A stretch of 64,000 nucleotides of DNA from Hydractinia symbiolongicarpus (taxonomy: Eukaryota; Cnidaria; Hydrozoa; Anthoathecata; Hydractiniidae): positions 5,642,001 through 5,706,000 of the forward strand of contig NC_079879.1 of assembly GCF_029227915.1 (NCBI RefSeq). Reading direction: 5' to 3'. The notes beneath the pieces are model-generated. The model was not told the DNA's origin. It saw only the letters and a program-made list of their open reading frames with translations, and ran no database searches. Below, piece by piece: positions 32,720-43,689 of the stretch. The translations under genes and the position numbers were made by a program. Positions within the stretch are counted from its first letter, which is position 1, and each line of letters begins with the position of its first letter.

Positions 32720-35700
32720 CTACTTACTTGACTTTAGACTCGAACACTTAATCTTCCTTTGTACCAAGCAAATTAAAAAACATACCAGCGGTGGCCACAT
32801 TAGGAACTGAATTAAATGATATAACAATTTATCACTTGGATCAAAAACACTTAACTTTCTTCTGCCGTTAGTTAGCACACCAATTGCAGCTAAATTGCAT
32901 AGCACAATCATGTCAAAATAATTCAATCGTTCTTCCTTGTACGGTTGCACTAATGAAAATATCAATAACACGTGAATACATATTACTGCAAGTACTAGTA
33001 ACTGCTTGTGATCAGTATCTGTCATTACGTATACTGCCAACATAACACAACGACAAACAAAATAATACGATGTGAACAACTGACAAACCAAAGTTTCTTT
33101 GAAAGGATAACTGAATGAATCATATATAGGTTTGAACTTAACACAGCAAGATGTCGATAAAAGTAATGATGAAAACATCAGCAATAATGGGAATCCAATG
33201 ACAACAATAACAAGAACAAGTATTGCAAATATTGCAACAGGATAATGATCACCGTTGAAAAATCGAGCTTCGCCATAAATATACAACCGTGTTGTATATT
33301 CATTGTCGAAACTATCTATATCTGCTTTATTTAACAAGTTAAAAGTGACTCTGGTAATATTCCCATAAGATAACATTGTTAAAAATGCTACAGCTCTAAA
33401 ACAGCGCACTCTGTTAAAGTAGAAATCTCTCTTGAAATTCCCAATTGCTACAACTATCACTAAAATCGTTATTCCAACAAAGGGATAGAAATAATTAAAA
33501 AGCATCTTGTACATGTCATTAAACCCATCGAAGAAGCAAATTCCTTTAAAGTTGTATATTTGAATAATATTTAAATTGATAATTCCGGAAATCGCTTTCA
33601 TAACTACATCATATTCTTGTGTTGGTGTTTTTAGCAAGTGAGCTACTTGATAGAAATATAATGTACTGTTTAGATAATTATCAAACAAATCGAAGTTTAG
33701 CCACAGCACAATAAACACAAATCCAGCAACAAAAATGGTTATTCCCAACAGAATAAAAAAAGCAATATACTGTTTGTTTGAGCAGTCTAGACAATTACTG
33801 GAACCAAATGCAACTGATGTTTTGCCTTTACAACGTCCACATAATATTGAATACTGATCACGTCCACTTCTGCACTGGTGACTTTTATTGTAGAGAGCGT
33901 CCATATCATCAAACAGAGTGTCTTTTTTACTACATTTTCTATCACAAAAATCAAATGGACATATTAAAGGTCTTTCAAGTCCAGCAGGACTCACCCAAAT
34001 ATGCCTAAGTACGTAGATACGGTCATGAATACATCCTGTTACCACTCGATCTGTGGATTTATAAGAATAGCAGACACATCTTTTAGTAGAATTTTTGAAG
34101 AAATAACCAAAGGGACATTTGGCAAGCTTAACATTTATTTTTATTGGAGGGGCTGTACCAGTTTGGGTACCAATGTTAATATTAAAATTTGGGATTTGTG
34201 CAATTGCTAAAATAGTTAATTCAATTTTTCCTATTTCCTTTGTAACAACAAACCGTTTGAAATCATTGGCTAATGATATTACACCTTCTGGTTCAATATC
34301 GATATCAACAATGCCGCTTACATAATTGTTTGTTTCATCTATCAGTTGGATTGTCGGTGTTATTTCTTTACCAGGCCAAACATTGTGCCACATTTCTTCA
34401 TTTAAATTCACAACAATTCTAACTGGGTCAGTTGATATAACCTGATCATCGTCAAAATTCATGTTTGGCCAATTTTTAATTCTGTGTATAGTATCATTAC
34501 TTTTTTCACTGGGACAGTAGGATATAGTAGTAGCAAATATGGCATTGCCATTCTCCTTTGCAGTGTTGTTTACAAATCGAACTGCCCCATTCAATTTAGT
34601 AGGTCTTGCAACATTGTTGATGAAGCAGTGATATTCTTGCAAAGAAGCTATTTCAGGTGATAGTAACCAAGGTCCAGATACAAATATGGCACCACCTGTT
34701 TTTGCAGTATTTTCACGATATACAAGTCTTGTTGATTCATAGAGAAATATCCTAGAATGCTGATACATTGCCATTGCTCCTCCATTTTCACCACTATTAG
34801 CAACAAAGGTTAATGTTCCGTTAACAATTAAAAAAGAATAGTCAAGTATAACGCCTGTGTAAAAATTGTTTGATATATTGTTTGTGCCACAAAATATAAT
34901 GTGACTTCTATATGCATACAAAGTACCAAGGGCCTGAAATGCTTTTTGAAAATACCTTCTATGAGTAGTATGGTGTGTCAAACTTACATTACAGAAAGAC
35001 ACCTCAGTACTGTCTATATAGCATGCTGATCCAAGTAGAGCCATATTTCCAGAAAAATTGCACGATACAAAAAATGATTCCGGGTTTTGTAGTACAGTAG
35101 AAGTAAATAATGCTCTATGAAACTGATAAAAAGCTCCTCCAATAATTGCACTGTTTTTAATAAAACTTGTTTTTATAAAACGAATAATGTTAAATTGTAA
35201 ACTTTCTCCCAGACTAACAACACGAACTGCACCACCGGAATAAACAGCATGATTTTTAGTGAAACTACAGTTCTTAATTATAAAGCTATTAAAACAAGAT
35301 GATTTTTCAAATGTTATGTGTAATGCAGCACCATATAATCCTTTGTTAGATAAAAATATTGTATTAAGAATTTTTATTTTATTGTTACTGCTCCCAACTA
35401 AGAAAGTAAATGTAATTCCAGCCCCTTGACCATTGGATGTGTCACCCCCTTCAGCATTCAATGAAAAATTGCATCTTTCAAATTTGATGATACTTGTTAA
35501 ATTTATGATTGTGTCTTTGTGTGATTTTTGCTCAATGTATACGCCTCCACCATGTTTGACACCCTTCTCAACAAAATAATTAATTTTACCACTATGCATT
35601 ACCTTGACTTCAAAGAAATTTAAAAACTTCCCACAATCATACAATGTAATGCCATAACCAAAACTATTAAGAATCTTTACACCAATAAAAGATATCTGAG

Positions 35701-36160
35701 TGGTTCTTTTAAAATGCAAAGCTGTTGATATATAAGGTATTTGATTGGTCTCTTCTGGTGATAAAGATGTTGATGGGAATATTCCTCCGCATCCAGTAAA
35801 TATTATATTGGTAATAGAAATAGAGGAGGAGTTTTCAAATGACAATCCAACAGAAGCATTCTCATGATTGCAGGAACAATTAAAGTTGTTTCCAATTAAA
35901 ACAAAGTTATGTACATTAAGTAATGGGATAGTTTGATTTAAAGTTTGTGATTCAAGTAAGTTTATACAAGTGCCATTTAAATTCTTTTGTAATAAGGCTG
36001 ATGTTAGATTGGGACATGTGATAGTTCTGTTTCCTTGGTTGCACTGTACTGCACCAGCCTCTACATTAATGACACGAGTTGACGAGTTACATGACACTTC
36101 ATCCAAGCAATCATAGATGTTAAAGAATGCTATGAACAGTAACACATTTGCTTCCAACAT
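32720..36160 (-). CDS. giant beta-helix, Cys-rich, multi-TM surface protein (copy 2)
   Basis: 1146 residues, same architecture as copy 1: signal peptide (MLEANVLLFIAFFNIYDCLD), beta-helix with GG-rich turns (GGGVYIE, YGAALHI, SGGAVRV, IGGAFYQ, NGGAMAMYQ, TGGAIFV), Cys-rich linker GRDQYSILCGRCKG and CLDC, then seven to nine TM segments (first near IAFFILLGITIFVAGFVFIV, last MWPPLVCFLICLV). The first ~150 residues are almost the same as copy 1 while the beta-helix differs widely; the TM part is intermediate. The stop at 32720 overlaps a strong GTAAGT donor, in the same phase as the donor in copy 1, so the true C-terminus probably comes from the 30972-31051 exon. Confidence 0.88.
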   Translation of the reverse strand: MLEANVLLFIAFFNIYDCLDEVSCNSSTRVINVEAGAVQCNQGNRTITCPNLTSALLQKNLNGTCINLLESQTLNQTIPLLNVHNFVLIGNNFNCSCNHENASVGLSFENSSSISITNIIFTGCGGIFPSTSLSPEETNQIPYISTALHFKRTTQISFIGVKILNSFGYGITLYDCGKFLNFFEVKVMHSGKINYFVEKGVKHGGGVYIEQKSHKDTIINLTSIIKFERCNFSLNAEGGDTSNGQGAGITFTFLVGSSNNKIKILNTIFLSNKGLYGAALHITFEKSSCFNSFIIKNCSFTKNHAVYSGGAVRVVSLGESLQFNIIRFIKTSFIKNSAIIGGAFYQFHRALFTSTVLQNPESFFVSCNFSGNMALLGSACYIDSTEVSFCNVSLTHHTTHRRYFQKAFQALGTLYAYRSHIIFCGTNNISNNFYTGVILDYSFLIVNGTLTFVANSGENGGAMAMYQHSRIFLYESTRLVYRENTAKTGGAIFVSGPWLLSPEIASLQEYHCFINNVARPTKLNGAVRFVNNTAKENGNAIFATTISYCPSEKSNDTIHRIKNWPNMNFDDDQVISTDPVRIVVNLNEEMWHNVWPGKEITPTIQLIDETNNYVSGIVDIDIEPEGVISLANDFKRFVVTKEIGKIELTILAIAQIPNFNINIGTQTGTAPPIKINVKLAKCPFGYFFKNSTKRCVCYSYKSTDRVVTGCIHDRIYVLRHIWVSPAGLERPLICPFDFCDRKCSKKDTLFDDMDALYNKSHQCRSGRDQYSILCGRCKGKTSVAFGSSNCLDCSNKQYIAFFILLGITIFVAGFVFIVLWLNFDLFDNYLNSTLYFYQVAHLLKTPTQEYDVVMKAISGIINLNIIQIYNFKGICFFDGFNDMYKMLFNYFYPFVGITILVIVVAIGNFKRDFYFNRVRCFRAVAFLTMLSYGNITRVTFNLLNKADIDSFDNEYTTRLYIYGEARFFNGDHYPVAIFAILVLVIVVIGFPLLLMFSSLLLSTSCCVKFKPIYDSFSYPFKETLVCQLFTSYYFVCRCVMLAVYVMTDTDHKQLLVLAVICIHVLLIFSLVQPYKEERLNYFDMIVLCNLAAIGVLTNGRRKLSVFDPSDKLLYHLIQFLMWPPLVCFLICLVQRKIKCSSLKSSK

Positions 36161-37131
36161 GACTTAATTTATTCAGAGAGAGAGGTATACTATTTCTATA
36201 ATGACAAATGCCAAATTGAAACAAAGAAGGACAAAATCATACTTTATTAACTGATAGTTATTTGCAAACAGTTTATACGAGAAATCTCCTGTACTGATGG
36301 CCTTACAGCCTTCACCACTGGCTTACAACTTCACCAGAGAATGGTAACATAACTGGCTACATACAGACTAAAAAATCAACTTACAGTAAATCCAAATCCG
36401 GGTATTACTCTGCCAAAAGAACAACAAGGAATCTTGATGATTTTAAATTCACTGCAAGCAAAATAGCCTCAATTTGTGTGATAGATTTTGACAAATAATA
36501 AACTTCAGAAAACGCTTACAAATATATATATATGGATATACCAATATTTTGTTTTCTCCTTTATTATTACAATAATTATTACAATGAACGTTGAATTGAA
36601 TGTTTTCTTTCTTTATGAACACCTGATTTTCATGACCTTTTCACAATTACAAACTCAAACAAAGAAGCTATCAGTTAATAAATACTATATAAACTGTTTA
36701 TCTATCCCTTTCAAGAAATATTACACTCGGTCAGCTTTTTGACCTTGCAAGCTCGGTCCATATTTTTCACCTTAGGTAATATTGCTAGGTATAGATAGAC
36801 AAAACAGTTTATTTCTATAATAATACGACAGTTCTGTCTATCTGTGACTTTTGCAAAGTGGATAAAATTTCTTTGATAAAGTCTATAAAACATCGCCTAT
36901 AAATTTGTTCTGTAAATTAGCAAACTTTGACGTTAAAGCAATATCGACGTCAAAGGAAAGTATATTAAGATTAAATTTAAGGCTAAATAAATTGGAAACG
37001 AGTGGAAATAACTGACATCACCTCCTGTGTGGGTAACTAGGGACTACCTGGGACCAATTTGGGTAAGTTTCCTAAACCTAGGTCCCCAAATCCAGTTCGG
37101 AATGGATGGGTTGATGACGTCATAAAAAAAA
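36161..37131. other. upstream flank of copy 2; no gene
   Basis: AT-rich, with a short (AT)n run at 36522-36532. CTAGGTATAGATAGACAAAACAG near 36785 partly mirrors CTGTTTATCTATCCC at 36692, a weak inverted repeat. Nothing coding was recognised. Confidence 0.35.
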
Positions 37132-37185
37132 CCTTCAAACCCTAATATCTTTGCAACCGTTTGCAAAGATATTAGGGTTTGAAGG
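37132..37185. repeat. perfect 25-bp hairpin
   Basis: Arms 37132-37156 and 37161-37185 are exact reverse complements (left arm begins CCTTCAAACCCTAATATC) with a 4-base loop CCGT. It is flanked by GATGACGTCAT, itself palindromic. Confidence 0.9.
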
Positions 37186-37314
37186 ATGATGCATAATCCT
37201 ATACATTTTTTTCATCAGCGTTTCAAGATCTATACAATAAAGGTAACGGGTATACAAATCTTTTTGTTGTCTTTTCGCAGGTCTTTGCTGACGTATTGCT
37301 TAAACCCTTATATA

Positions 37315-39051
37315 GTCAGATGATGTAATCATTACGCACATGCAATCATTACGCAGTTACTTAAAGGCCAATTTTCTCCTTATAAAAGTTCTGAAACAAA
37401 GAAAAAAACAATACAATAAATACTACAATTTTAGCCCTATATCATTCTGAAATATAACAAATAATTATTTAACAGAAGCACAAAAAACTACAAATCTCTT
37501 AGAGTGCTTCATATACCACCAATATCAACTTCACTGCGCCATGTTTGAATTTTCAGCTACAGCTTCATGTAAGCATGTGAGTACAATCAGAATACGGCTT
37601 GCTATTGGCTAGTTCGTAAAGCCGTGGGTTTAACACTATGTTTTGGATTATATTTCCCGGGGTAGTGAAAATAGTATGCGTAATGAATTGTGCCGATAAT
37701 GAATGTTACTATTTTAATCATTACGCATGTTTTAAATGATGAAGAAGAGCTAGTTCGAAAGCTTAAAACAAAAAACCTAACTCTTTTTTGGCCGAAACTA
37801 AAACCTAAATTTAGACATCCAATCATAGGGCTTAAAGAGCACATGTTTCTTAGGCGCTTAAAAAACTTTTTCTTTTTCAAGTAGCAGTCAAACAGATTGG
37901 TTATCTCAGCTTCTTCAGCAAAATTTTAAACAAAAAAATGAGACGTGGAGGTAGTCGTAAGGTGCAAAAGAAGGTGGCTAATGCTTGGTCAGAGGAAGAT
38001 GTACAAAATGCCCTTCATGAGCTTGATTCTGTACCAGGTGAAAATGGTTTGCTTCTATTTATTTATACATAACATTGCTACTCTTGCTTAACTTATTGCA
38101 ATTTGATTCTTCTTCTTGTTAGGGTGGATGGATGCTGGTGTTTTTGTGGAATGGTTTAACTATTTTGCCGATACTGTCCCCGAAAAACCTCTTTTGCTTC
38201 TGCTAGATAGCCATCTCACCCACATATTCATTCAAGTGATCTATCGTGCCCTAGAAAAAAATATAGTTATTATCAAATTTCCACCTCACGTAACAGACCT
38301 GATGCAGCCTTTGGATGTGGCATGTTTTGGTGTGCTTAAACGACGCTGGGAGAAAGTGTTACAAGAGAGAGTAAACACATTTGGCCCAAAACAACAGTTA
38401 TCACAATCTGATTTTGTAAATCAACTTTGCTTTATTTGGAAAGATCAACTGGTATAAAGATTAATCTCCTATTGGATGTTTTGACAAAAAACTAAATACA
38501 GTCCTTGCTGATTTGAACATGCGCCTTATTTGTTTATAGGTATTTGGCCAATCAATCGAACGAAATACCCGAAACACCGGTTGGAGTTGTTTCTAAATAC
38601 GAGGAGTGGAAAAATACCGGAAAAGAATTGGACTGGGATCACCTAGCAGAAGAGTGAGTTTATTTCAAACTAAAACCATAAATCAGAGTTTAACATACTA
38701 TGACATTGTAGATTAAATTTGCATTAAAGTTGTATTTTTTGACGTGCGTAACAATTAATATCTACTGCGTAGGCCAGATTTTTATAGATTGCGCACAACA
38801 ATTTTTTTTATTACGCACCTGTGCAACGGATAAAAAAAATGCGTAATGATTGAAGATCTTTCGATTTAATCCTTACGCACTCAAAAACCTGTGATATTGA
38901 CCGTTTAGTTGCTTAAAAGGTTAGGATTTAACATTTTCTGGTGTAAAAAAAAAGGTTGAGTAGTATAAACGCAGCAACTCAGCATTTATCGCGCGCCGAT
39001 GTAAGTTAAAAGGAAAAGTTGCTGAGATGCGTAATGATTACATCGTCTGAT
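37315..39051 (+). mobile_element. pogo/jerky-type transposon, internally deleted
   Basis: The ends TCAGATGATGTAATCATTACG (left) and GTAATGATTACATCGTCTGA (right) are inverted. TA flanks both sides (37313-37314 and 39052-39053). At least eight ATTACGCA-type motifs in both orientations lie inside, likely subterminal binding sites. It holds transposase fragments at 37938-38655. Confidence 0.8.
37938..38655 (+). pseudogene. DDE_1 (jerky/pogo) transposase fragments
   Basis: An N-terminal piece MRRGGSRKVQKKVANAWSEE (37938 onward) resembles the helix-turn-helix start. After a gap, 38116-38457 encodes the C-terminal half of the DDE domain: GWMDAGVFVEWFNYF, PLLLLLDSHLTHI (second catalytic Asp), KFPPHVTDLMQPLDVACFGV. 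After a possible intron, GIWPINRTKYPK (from 38539) and, in another frame, KYEEWKNTGKELDW follow. The first half of the catalytic domain is missing and there is a frameshift. Confidence 0.75.
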
Positions 39052-39591
39052 TAATTTCATTAAGCGCTCATTAGAAACACATTTCATTTTCTTGATCAGC
39101 AGTTAAGCTTTACACAATAGAGGCAACGTGAAAACAAGGTTATTAAAATTTCTTTTGGAGATGTCATCATCTCATCATCATTTTGCGGATGTCATCAAAA
39201 TTTAAGTGATGGTCCTTTTTTTCCGTTGTTCTCCTGCCTAAGTGGATTTTCCCACGGGTTTTATCGACTAGTGTTGTAATAATAGTGCTAAACCAGCATA
39301 GTCTACAGCTAAAATATCCAGTAACCAATAATAATGATAAAATTGTCTCAGACTAGTTACAAGTTCAGTTCTCTGAATAAAAAAAATAGCAGTAGAAAAA
39401 AGCTAGTTTTTAGTTATTTGGCTATAAAGTTATAACTGCATTGTAATGACTTTGCTAATTTGAATAAAGTTATTAAGTGTTCTTAAAATTTATGTTAAAT
39501 TAATGTTATTAAGTGTTTAATTTAACTTCTCTAAAAAAAGTTAAAAAAGATATTGTATAAAGTTAGCTAGTTTGTGTTTTTTACTGTTGTG

Positions 39592-39735
39592 TACTGTATT
39601 TTTCAGTATATAACCAGCGGATAAGTTAATTCTTACGACTTTCACTGTTGGTGCGGGTTATATGATTAGTTCTATACTTTCTGTCATTTATTGTAACATT
39701 TAAAGTTTATACATTTACTGGTGCAAGCAAGTAAC
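39592..39735 (+). mobile_element. partial copy of the TACCGTATTTTCC element end
   Basis: TACTGTATTTTTCAGTATATAA and the following ~130 bases (TTACGACTTTC.CTGTTGGTGCGGGTTAT, TTTCTGTCATTTATTGT) match the left part of the element at 45576. Confidence 0.65.
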
Positions 39736-40083
39736 AGTTTCCTTTTTTTAAACAGAACCTTTGTGTATTGTTTTCTGTTTATTTGTAGTACTAACAATCT
39801 TATATAATAGCGCAGAATAAAAGAAAGCAGACATTGCACAACTCGGACAGGAAATGGTCGAACAATTCAAAATGGCTGCAAAGAAAACGGTCATGCTCTT
39901 GCAGCTGGCTATAAATATCTTAACTATAACTGCGATAGGTATAATATCATTAGGGATAAAGAAGAAATAAATGCTACACTTCTTCTTATATTCTGGGCTT
40001 AAATTTTGATACTGTAAATATAGTAGAGAAAAGAGAGAATTTCTTTACGTTAACTTTATGACTTCACAGCAGAAAGTTCAGAT

Positions 40084-41280
40084 ACAAGTCTCGCTCAAGA
40101 TATTTATACTTTGATATACTACTTTTACTTTGTGGAGATATTGAGCAGTGCCCGAGACCTGGTAATCTCCGATCGAACCCTGACCTAGAAAGAATTACAT
40201 CACTGAAAGGACTGCACTTATTTCGTCATAACGTAAGAGGATTATGGAATAATATAAACATTACAGACCTTTGTTCAAGTTTTAAAAATATTGATGTGCT
40301 GACCCTCAGTGAAACAAACATACAAACATCACCGAACTGGCAGAGCTGTTTAAATTAAATAATTATTCTTTTGTAAGAAGAGATCGAACTAAAGGTATTG
40401 GTGGCGCTGTTGCAGCATACATCCCAATTAATTTTGTTAATCGAGAACACTGGAAAAGAAGAGAAGATCTTAAAAATAATGAAATTGAAGCTCTGTAGCT
40501 GGAAATAATGCCTCCAAAGTCAAAATCATTTTTGATTTGTATTGTTTACTGACCCCAGGATAACTTAACATACTTACATCACAACTTTTGTGAAATATTT
40601 TACGAGACGTTATCAAATGCAAACACACACTGCAATGAGATGATTGTTATGGGAGATTTTAATGTTAATTGAAGAGTGGTAATCATTACGACATAAAAGC
40701 TACGCTACAAGTCTTTGGTCTCAAACAGCTCATAAAAAGCGCTACTCGTATAGACACTAATTGACATAATAGCATCAAATAATCCATTATCTATTAGAGA
40801 ATCAATATTAATACCTACATCATACAGTGATCATGACATGGTTGGCTGCACCCGGAAAATTAATCATATCAAATATAAACACAAAACAATAAAATGCAGG
40901 AACATGAACCCTAAAAAACTCTGTAGTGACTTAGATAAAGGTTATAATTCAACGAGCGCTGACAAAGCATGGAGTATCATGAAAAAGTTTATGCAAATAT
41001 CTATTGATCCAATGATTCCAAATACAACCAAAAAAGTACAAGGGAAGCCAAGCCCTTGGTTAACTGACACCATAAAACGTAAAATGGACAAAAGAGATCA
41101 ACTGTATCGGAAATCAAGGAAAAGTCAATCCAAGAATAATTAATGTGACTTTATTAAAATGCGTAACCATGTGAATAACGTTGTCAGGAAAGCTAAAGCT
41201 GACTGCCATCATAACTTAATGAAAGAAAACGAAAATAATCCAGATAACTTAAAATGGCTCAACATCCGAACCTGAGCAAA
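40084..41280 (+). pseudogene. non-LTR retrotransposon (CR1/Rex-like) 5' part: endonuclease and linker
   Basis: The frame begins LLLLCGDIEQCPRPG (2A-like GDIExxPGP motif, decayed), then GLHLFRHNVRGLWNNINI and IDVLTLSETNI, the start of an AP-type endonuclease, and later MIVMGDFNVN. Several stops interrupt it. 40838-41143 gives the linker (SDHDMVGCTRKINH, KPSPWLTDTIKRKM, RDQLYRKSRKS), then VVRKAKADCHHNLMKEN. The sequence is cut at about 41280 by inserted repeats and resumes at 43085. Confidence 0.75.
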
Positions 41281-41309
41281 TCTGGAATGCTTTTAGTCAA
41301 TTTTTCTCA

Positions 41310-42052
41310 TTGAATTTCCACGCCCAAAGGCGTAGAAAATTCTTTAAAACCGTCGTTTTTTTCTTTCTGAGCTTTTTTTAAGAAAAAATCGACACTGGGT
41401 TTTCACGCTCCTCTGAGAGGAGGATAGTATTGGTATAACTGACTAACTAACTCACCCTGACCCAAATGGTCAATTGCAACGTCACAGATTTAAACTTCCT
41501 ACCCAAGCTCCCTAAGTACTGGGAAGTCATCTAAATGACGTTTCAGGCCAAAATTGGTATTTGTTTTCGACAAAATTTGGCACAGTTAACAAAAAAGTAT
41601 GCTGAACATAATGGTGACATCATAATTTTGATTTTTGTCACCTAAATGTCATTTTAGGCCAAAATTGGTCCAAAAATTAAAACTACTTTATTTTTGACAA
41701 AATGTGGCACAGTTAACCAAAAAAGTATGCAGAACATGATGGTGACATCAAAATTTTGGTTTTTTGTCAACTAAATGCAGTTGAAGACCATAAAGGTTTC
41801 AATCGCAAGACTTTCAACCATGAATGATAGGCTGTATTTTGTGTTAGCAATTTCTTTTAAAATGTGAGTTTATTATGACACGATTCGTTTTGTTTGCGTT
41901 TGTTGTAAGATATGTCATTTGTGTGCTTTATCTTCAAAGCTTTATGCACCAAACCTCTTCGAATGTTTGGCACGATAACACAACGAATTAGCAGGTTTCA
42001 TCAAATATTTTGGTAACAAGTGGAAATTCTTAGAGCCCCCAAGGCTTCTTGT
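41310..42052 (+). repeat. left member of a long inverted-repeat pair
   Basis: It begins TTGAATTTCCACGCCCAAAG with an internal hairpin (GAATTTC.ACGCC/GGCGT..AAATTC) and ends near TTCTTGTTC. The whole is the reverse complement of 47882-48880. It contains about two units of a ~119-bp tandem repeat (AGGCCAAAATTGGTCC, GGCACAGTTAAC, GGTGACATCA). Confidence 0.8.
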
Positions 42053-42334
42053 TCATTATTAAGACGCTAAAATGTTTATCAATGCCGTTACATAACTTTG
42101 CCTGGCAATGTCACTTTAGAATTAAAAGTTGCACGACTAATTGTTTCAAGCTATAACTAGTATCCGTCGAGACTGTAATGAAAATTATGAAATCTTTATA
42201 TAAACGTATACACATATAAACTCCATTAACGTACGTGATAAACTGGTTCCATTATTGAAGATATTATTTCGGTTTGTCTGTTCAGTATTTATATTACTGT
42301 GGAAAGTTTATCATTTCTTGAACATGATAGTTTA

Positions 42335-42375
42335 GTAGGCGACGTTTCGGGAGATCCTTCTCCCATCATCGGGCA
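42335..42375 (-). ncRNA. hammerhead-ribozyme-like motif near Penelope remnant
   Basis: The minus strand reads CCGATGA, then GGGAG-AAGGAT-CTCCC (perfect 5-bp stem), then GAAACGTC. The order CUGAUGA / stem II / GAAA is the hammerhead core, with one change (CCGATGA). It lies downstream of a Penelope-type endonuclease fragment on the same strand; hammerheads are known in the terminal repeats of such elements. Helices I and III were not resolved. Confidence 0.4.
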
Positions 42376-42508
42376 AAGTAAAATGATGTTGCGCATGTAT
42401 TTATATAATTGCAGAGGATCGAAATTCATAAAAATTAACCAATCAGAAACGAGCTGATAATTACAGTTAATTACGGTAATTAACATTTTCGGACCTGGAT
42501 GTAGGTAA

Positions 42509-43030
42509 CTACTTCTTCTGTAGGGCTGGTAACCAAATCTCAGGAAGTTGATACGAGATGCTGTTTATGTGTTTGTTACGTTCTACACTGTTGATGGTTT
42601 CTTTAATCTTCCTGGCCGTTGTTCTGGATTCTCTGTCAATGATTTTCTTCTCATCCCAATTAAACTGATGACTTCTGCTCCAGCTGTGGTCCGCAATTTC
42701 GTTTTTCTTCACATCTCCGTTTCTCACTGCGCGCATATGTTCTTGTACTCGTTGCTTAAACTTTCTTTTTGTTTCGCCTATATACACTGCATCACAATCT
42801 TTACACGGGATTTCGTAAACAACATTGTTTTGCTCTTCCAGGTTTATTTTGTCTTTTGGTTTAGACAAAGTGCTTCTTAGGGTGTCTTTAGAGGTAAGAA
42901 TGCATTTGATGTTGTGTTGCCTTAAAACTCGACGAAGGATCTCGCTGGTACCTGGTACGAAGGGTAGGAATGCTGATGCGATAAATTCCTCTGATGTTTC
43001 CTTGTTGTCTCCGTTGCATCTTCTCTTCAT
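42509..43030 (-). pseudogene. Penelope-like element, C-terminal GIY-YIG endonuclease part
   Basis: 173 open residues. They read VVYEIPCKDCDAVYIGETKR (GIY-YIG core with CxxC), KFKQRVQEHMRAV, NEIADHSWSRSHQFNWDEK, KKIIDRESRTTARKIKETIN and LPEIWLPAL. This is the typical Penelope retroelement tail. The reverse transcriptase part is missing. It sits inside the broken LINE, in opposite orientation. A second remnant of the family lies at 21140-21340. Confidence 0.75.
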
Positions 43031-43084
43031 TTTATTTTTTCTACTTGCGTGATGACTTTATGACTGTATCCATTTGTGATACAG

Positions 43085-43655
43085 TCATGGTTCCATTAGC
43101 TTGGAAAACAGCGAAAATCATACAAAAGTGGACCAAACTGTAATTTTGACAACTATCGACATAATTCTGTAAAACCAGCGATAGCAAAAATCATTGAGAA
43201 AATAGTTCATGGTCAATTGATTAATTATCTTGAAATGAACAACCTTCATCATAATCAATATGGTTTCAGAGCAGGAAGATCCACCAATCTGGCAACCATG
43301 TCTTTCACTGATAGTATAAGACATCATGTAGATAGAGAAATTGTTGGAGCGGTTCACATAGATTTAAGTAAAGCATTCGATATGTTAAGCCATAGCAAAC
43401 TCTTGTCAAAGCTTACTGCTTATGGTATATATGGGAAAGTGATCTTTTATGGTTCACTGACTACTTGTTTAGATATGAACAGTCTGTTGTCTATAATGGT
43501 GTACTTTCAGGAAGGAGCACCTCACTGTTGGTGTACCCCAGGGAACAATTTTAGGTCCGCTGTTGTTTTTGTTGTATTTTAACGATCTTGCTGACAACTT
43601 GAAACATTCTGAAATAATCAAATACGCCGATGATACTGTTTTGTACCATCCATGA
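43085..43655 (+). pseudogene. non-LTR reverse transcriptase fragment
   Basis: It reads NNLHHNQYGFRAGRSTNLAT, GAVHIDLSKAFD (motif A with catalytic Asp), then after a frameshift [20 protein letters not shown] and [12 protein letters not shown] (YADD box). It belongs to the same LINE as 40084-41280; the beginning of the RT is missing where the repeats and the Penelope piece lie. Confidence 0.8.
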
Positions 43656-43689
43656 ACATTTGTTTGACGAGAATGCTATAAAAAGAACT

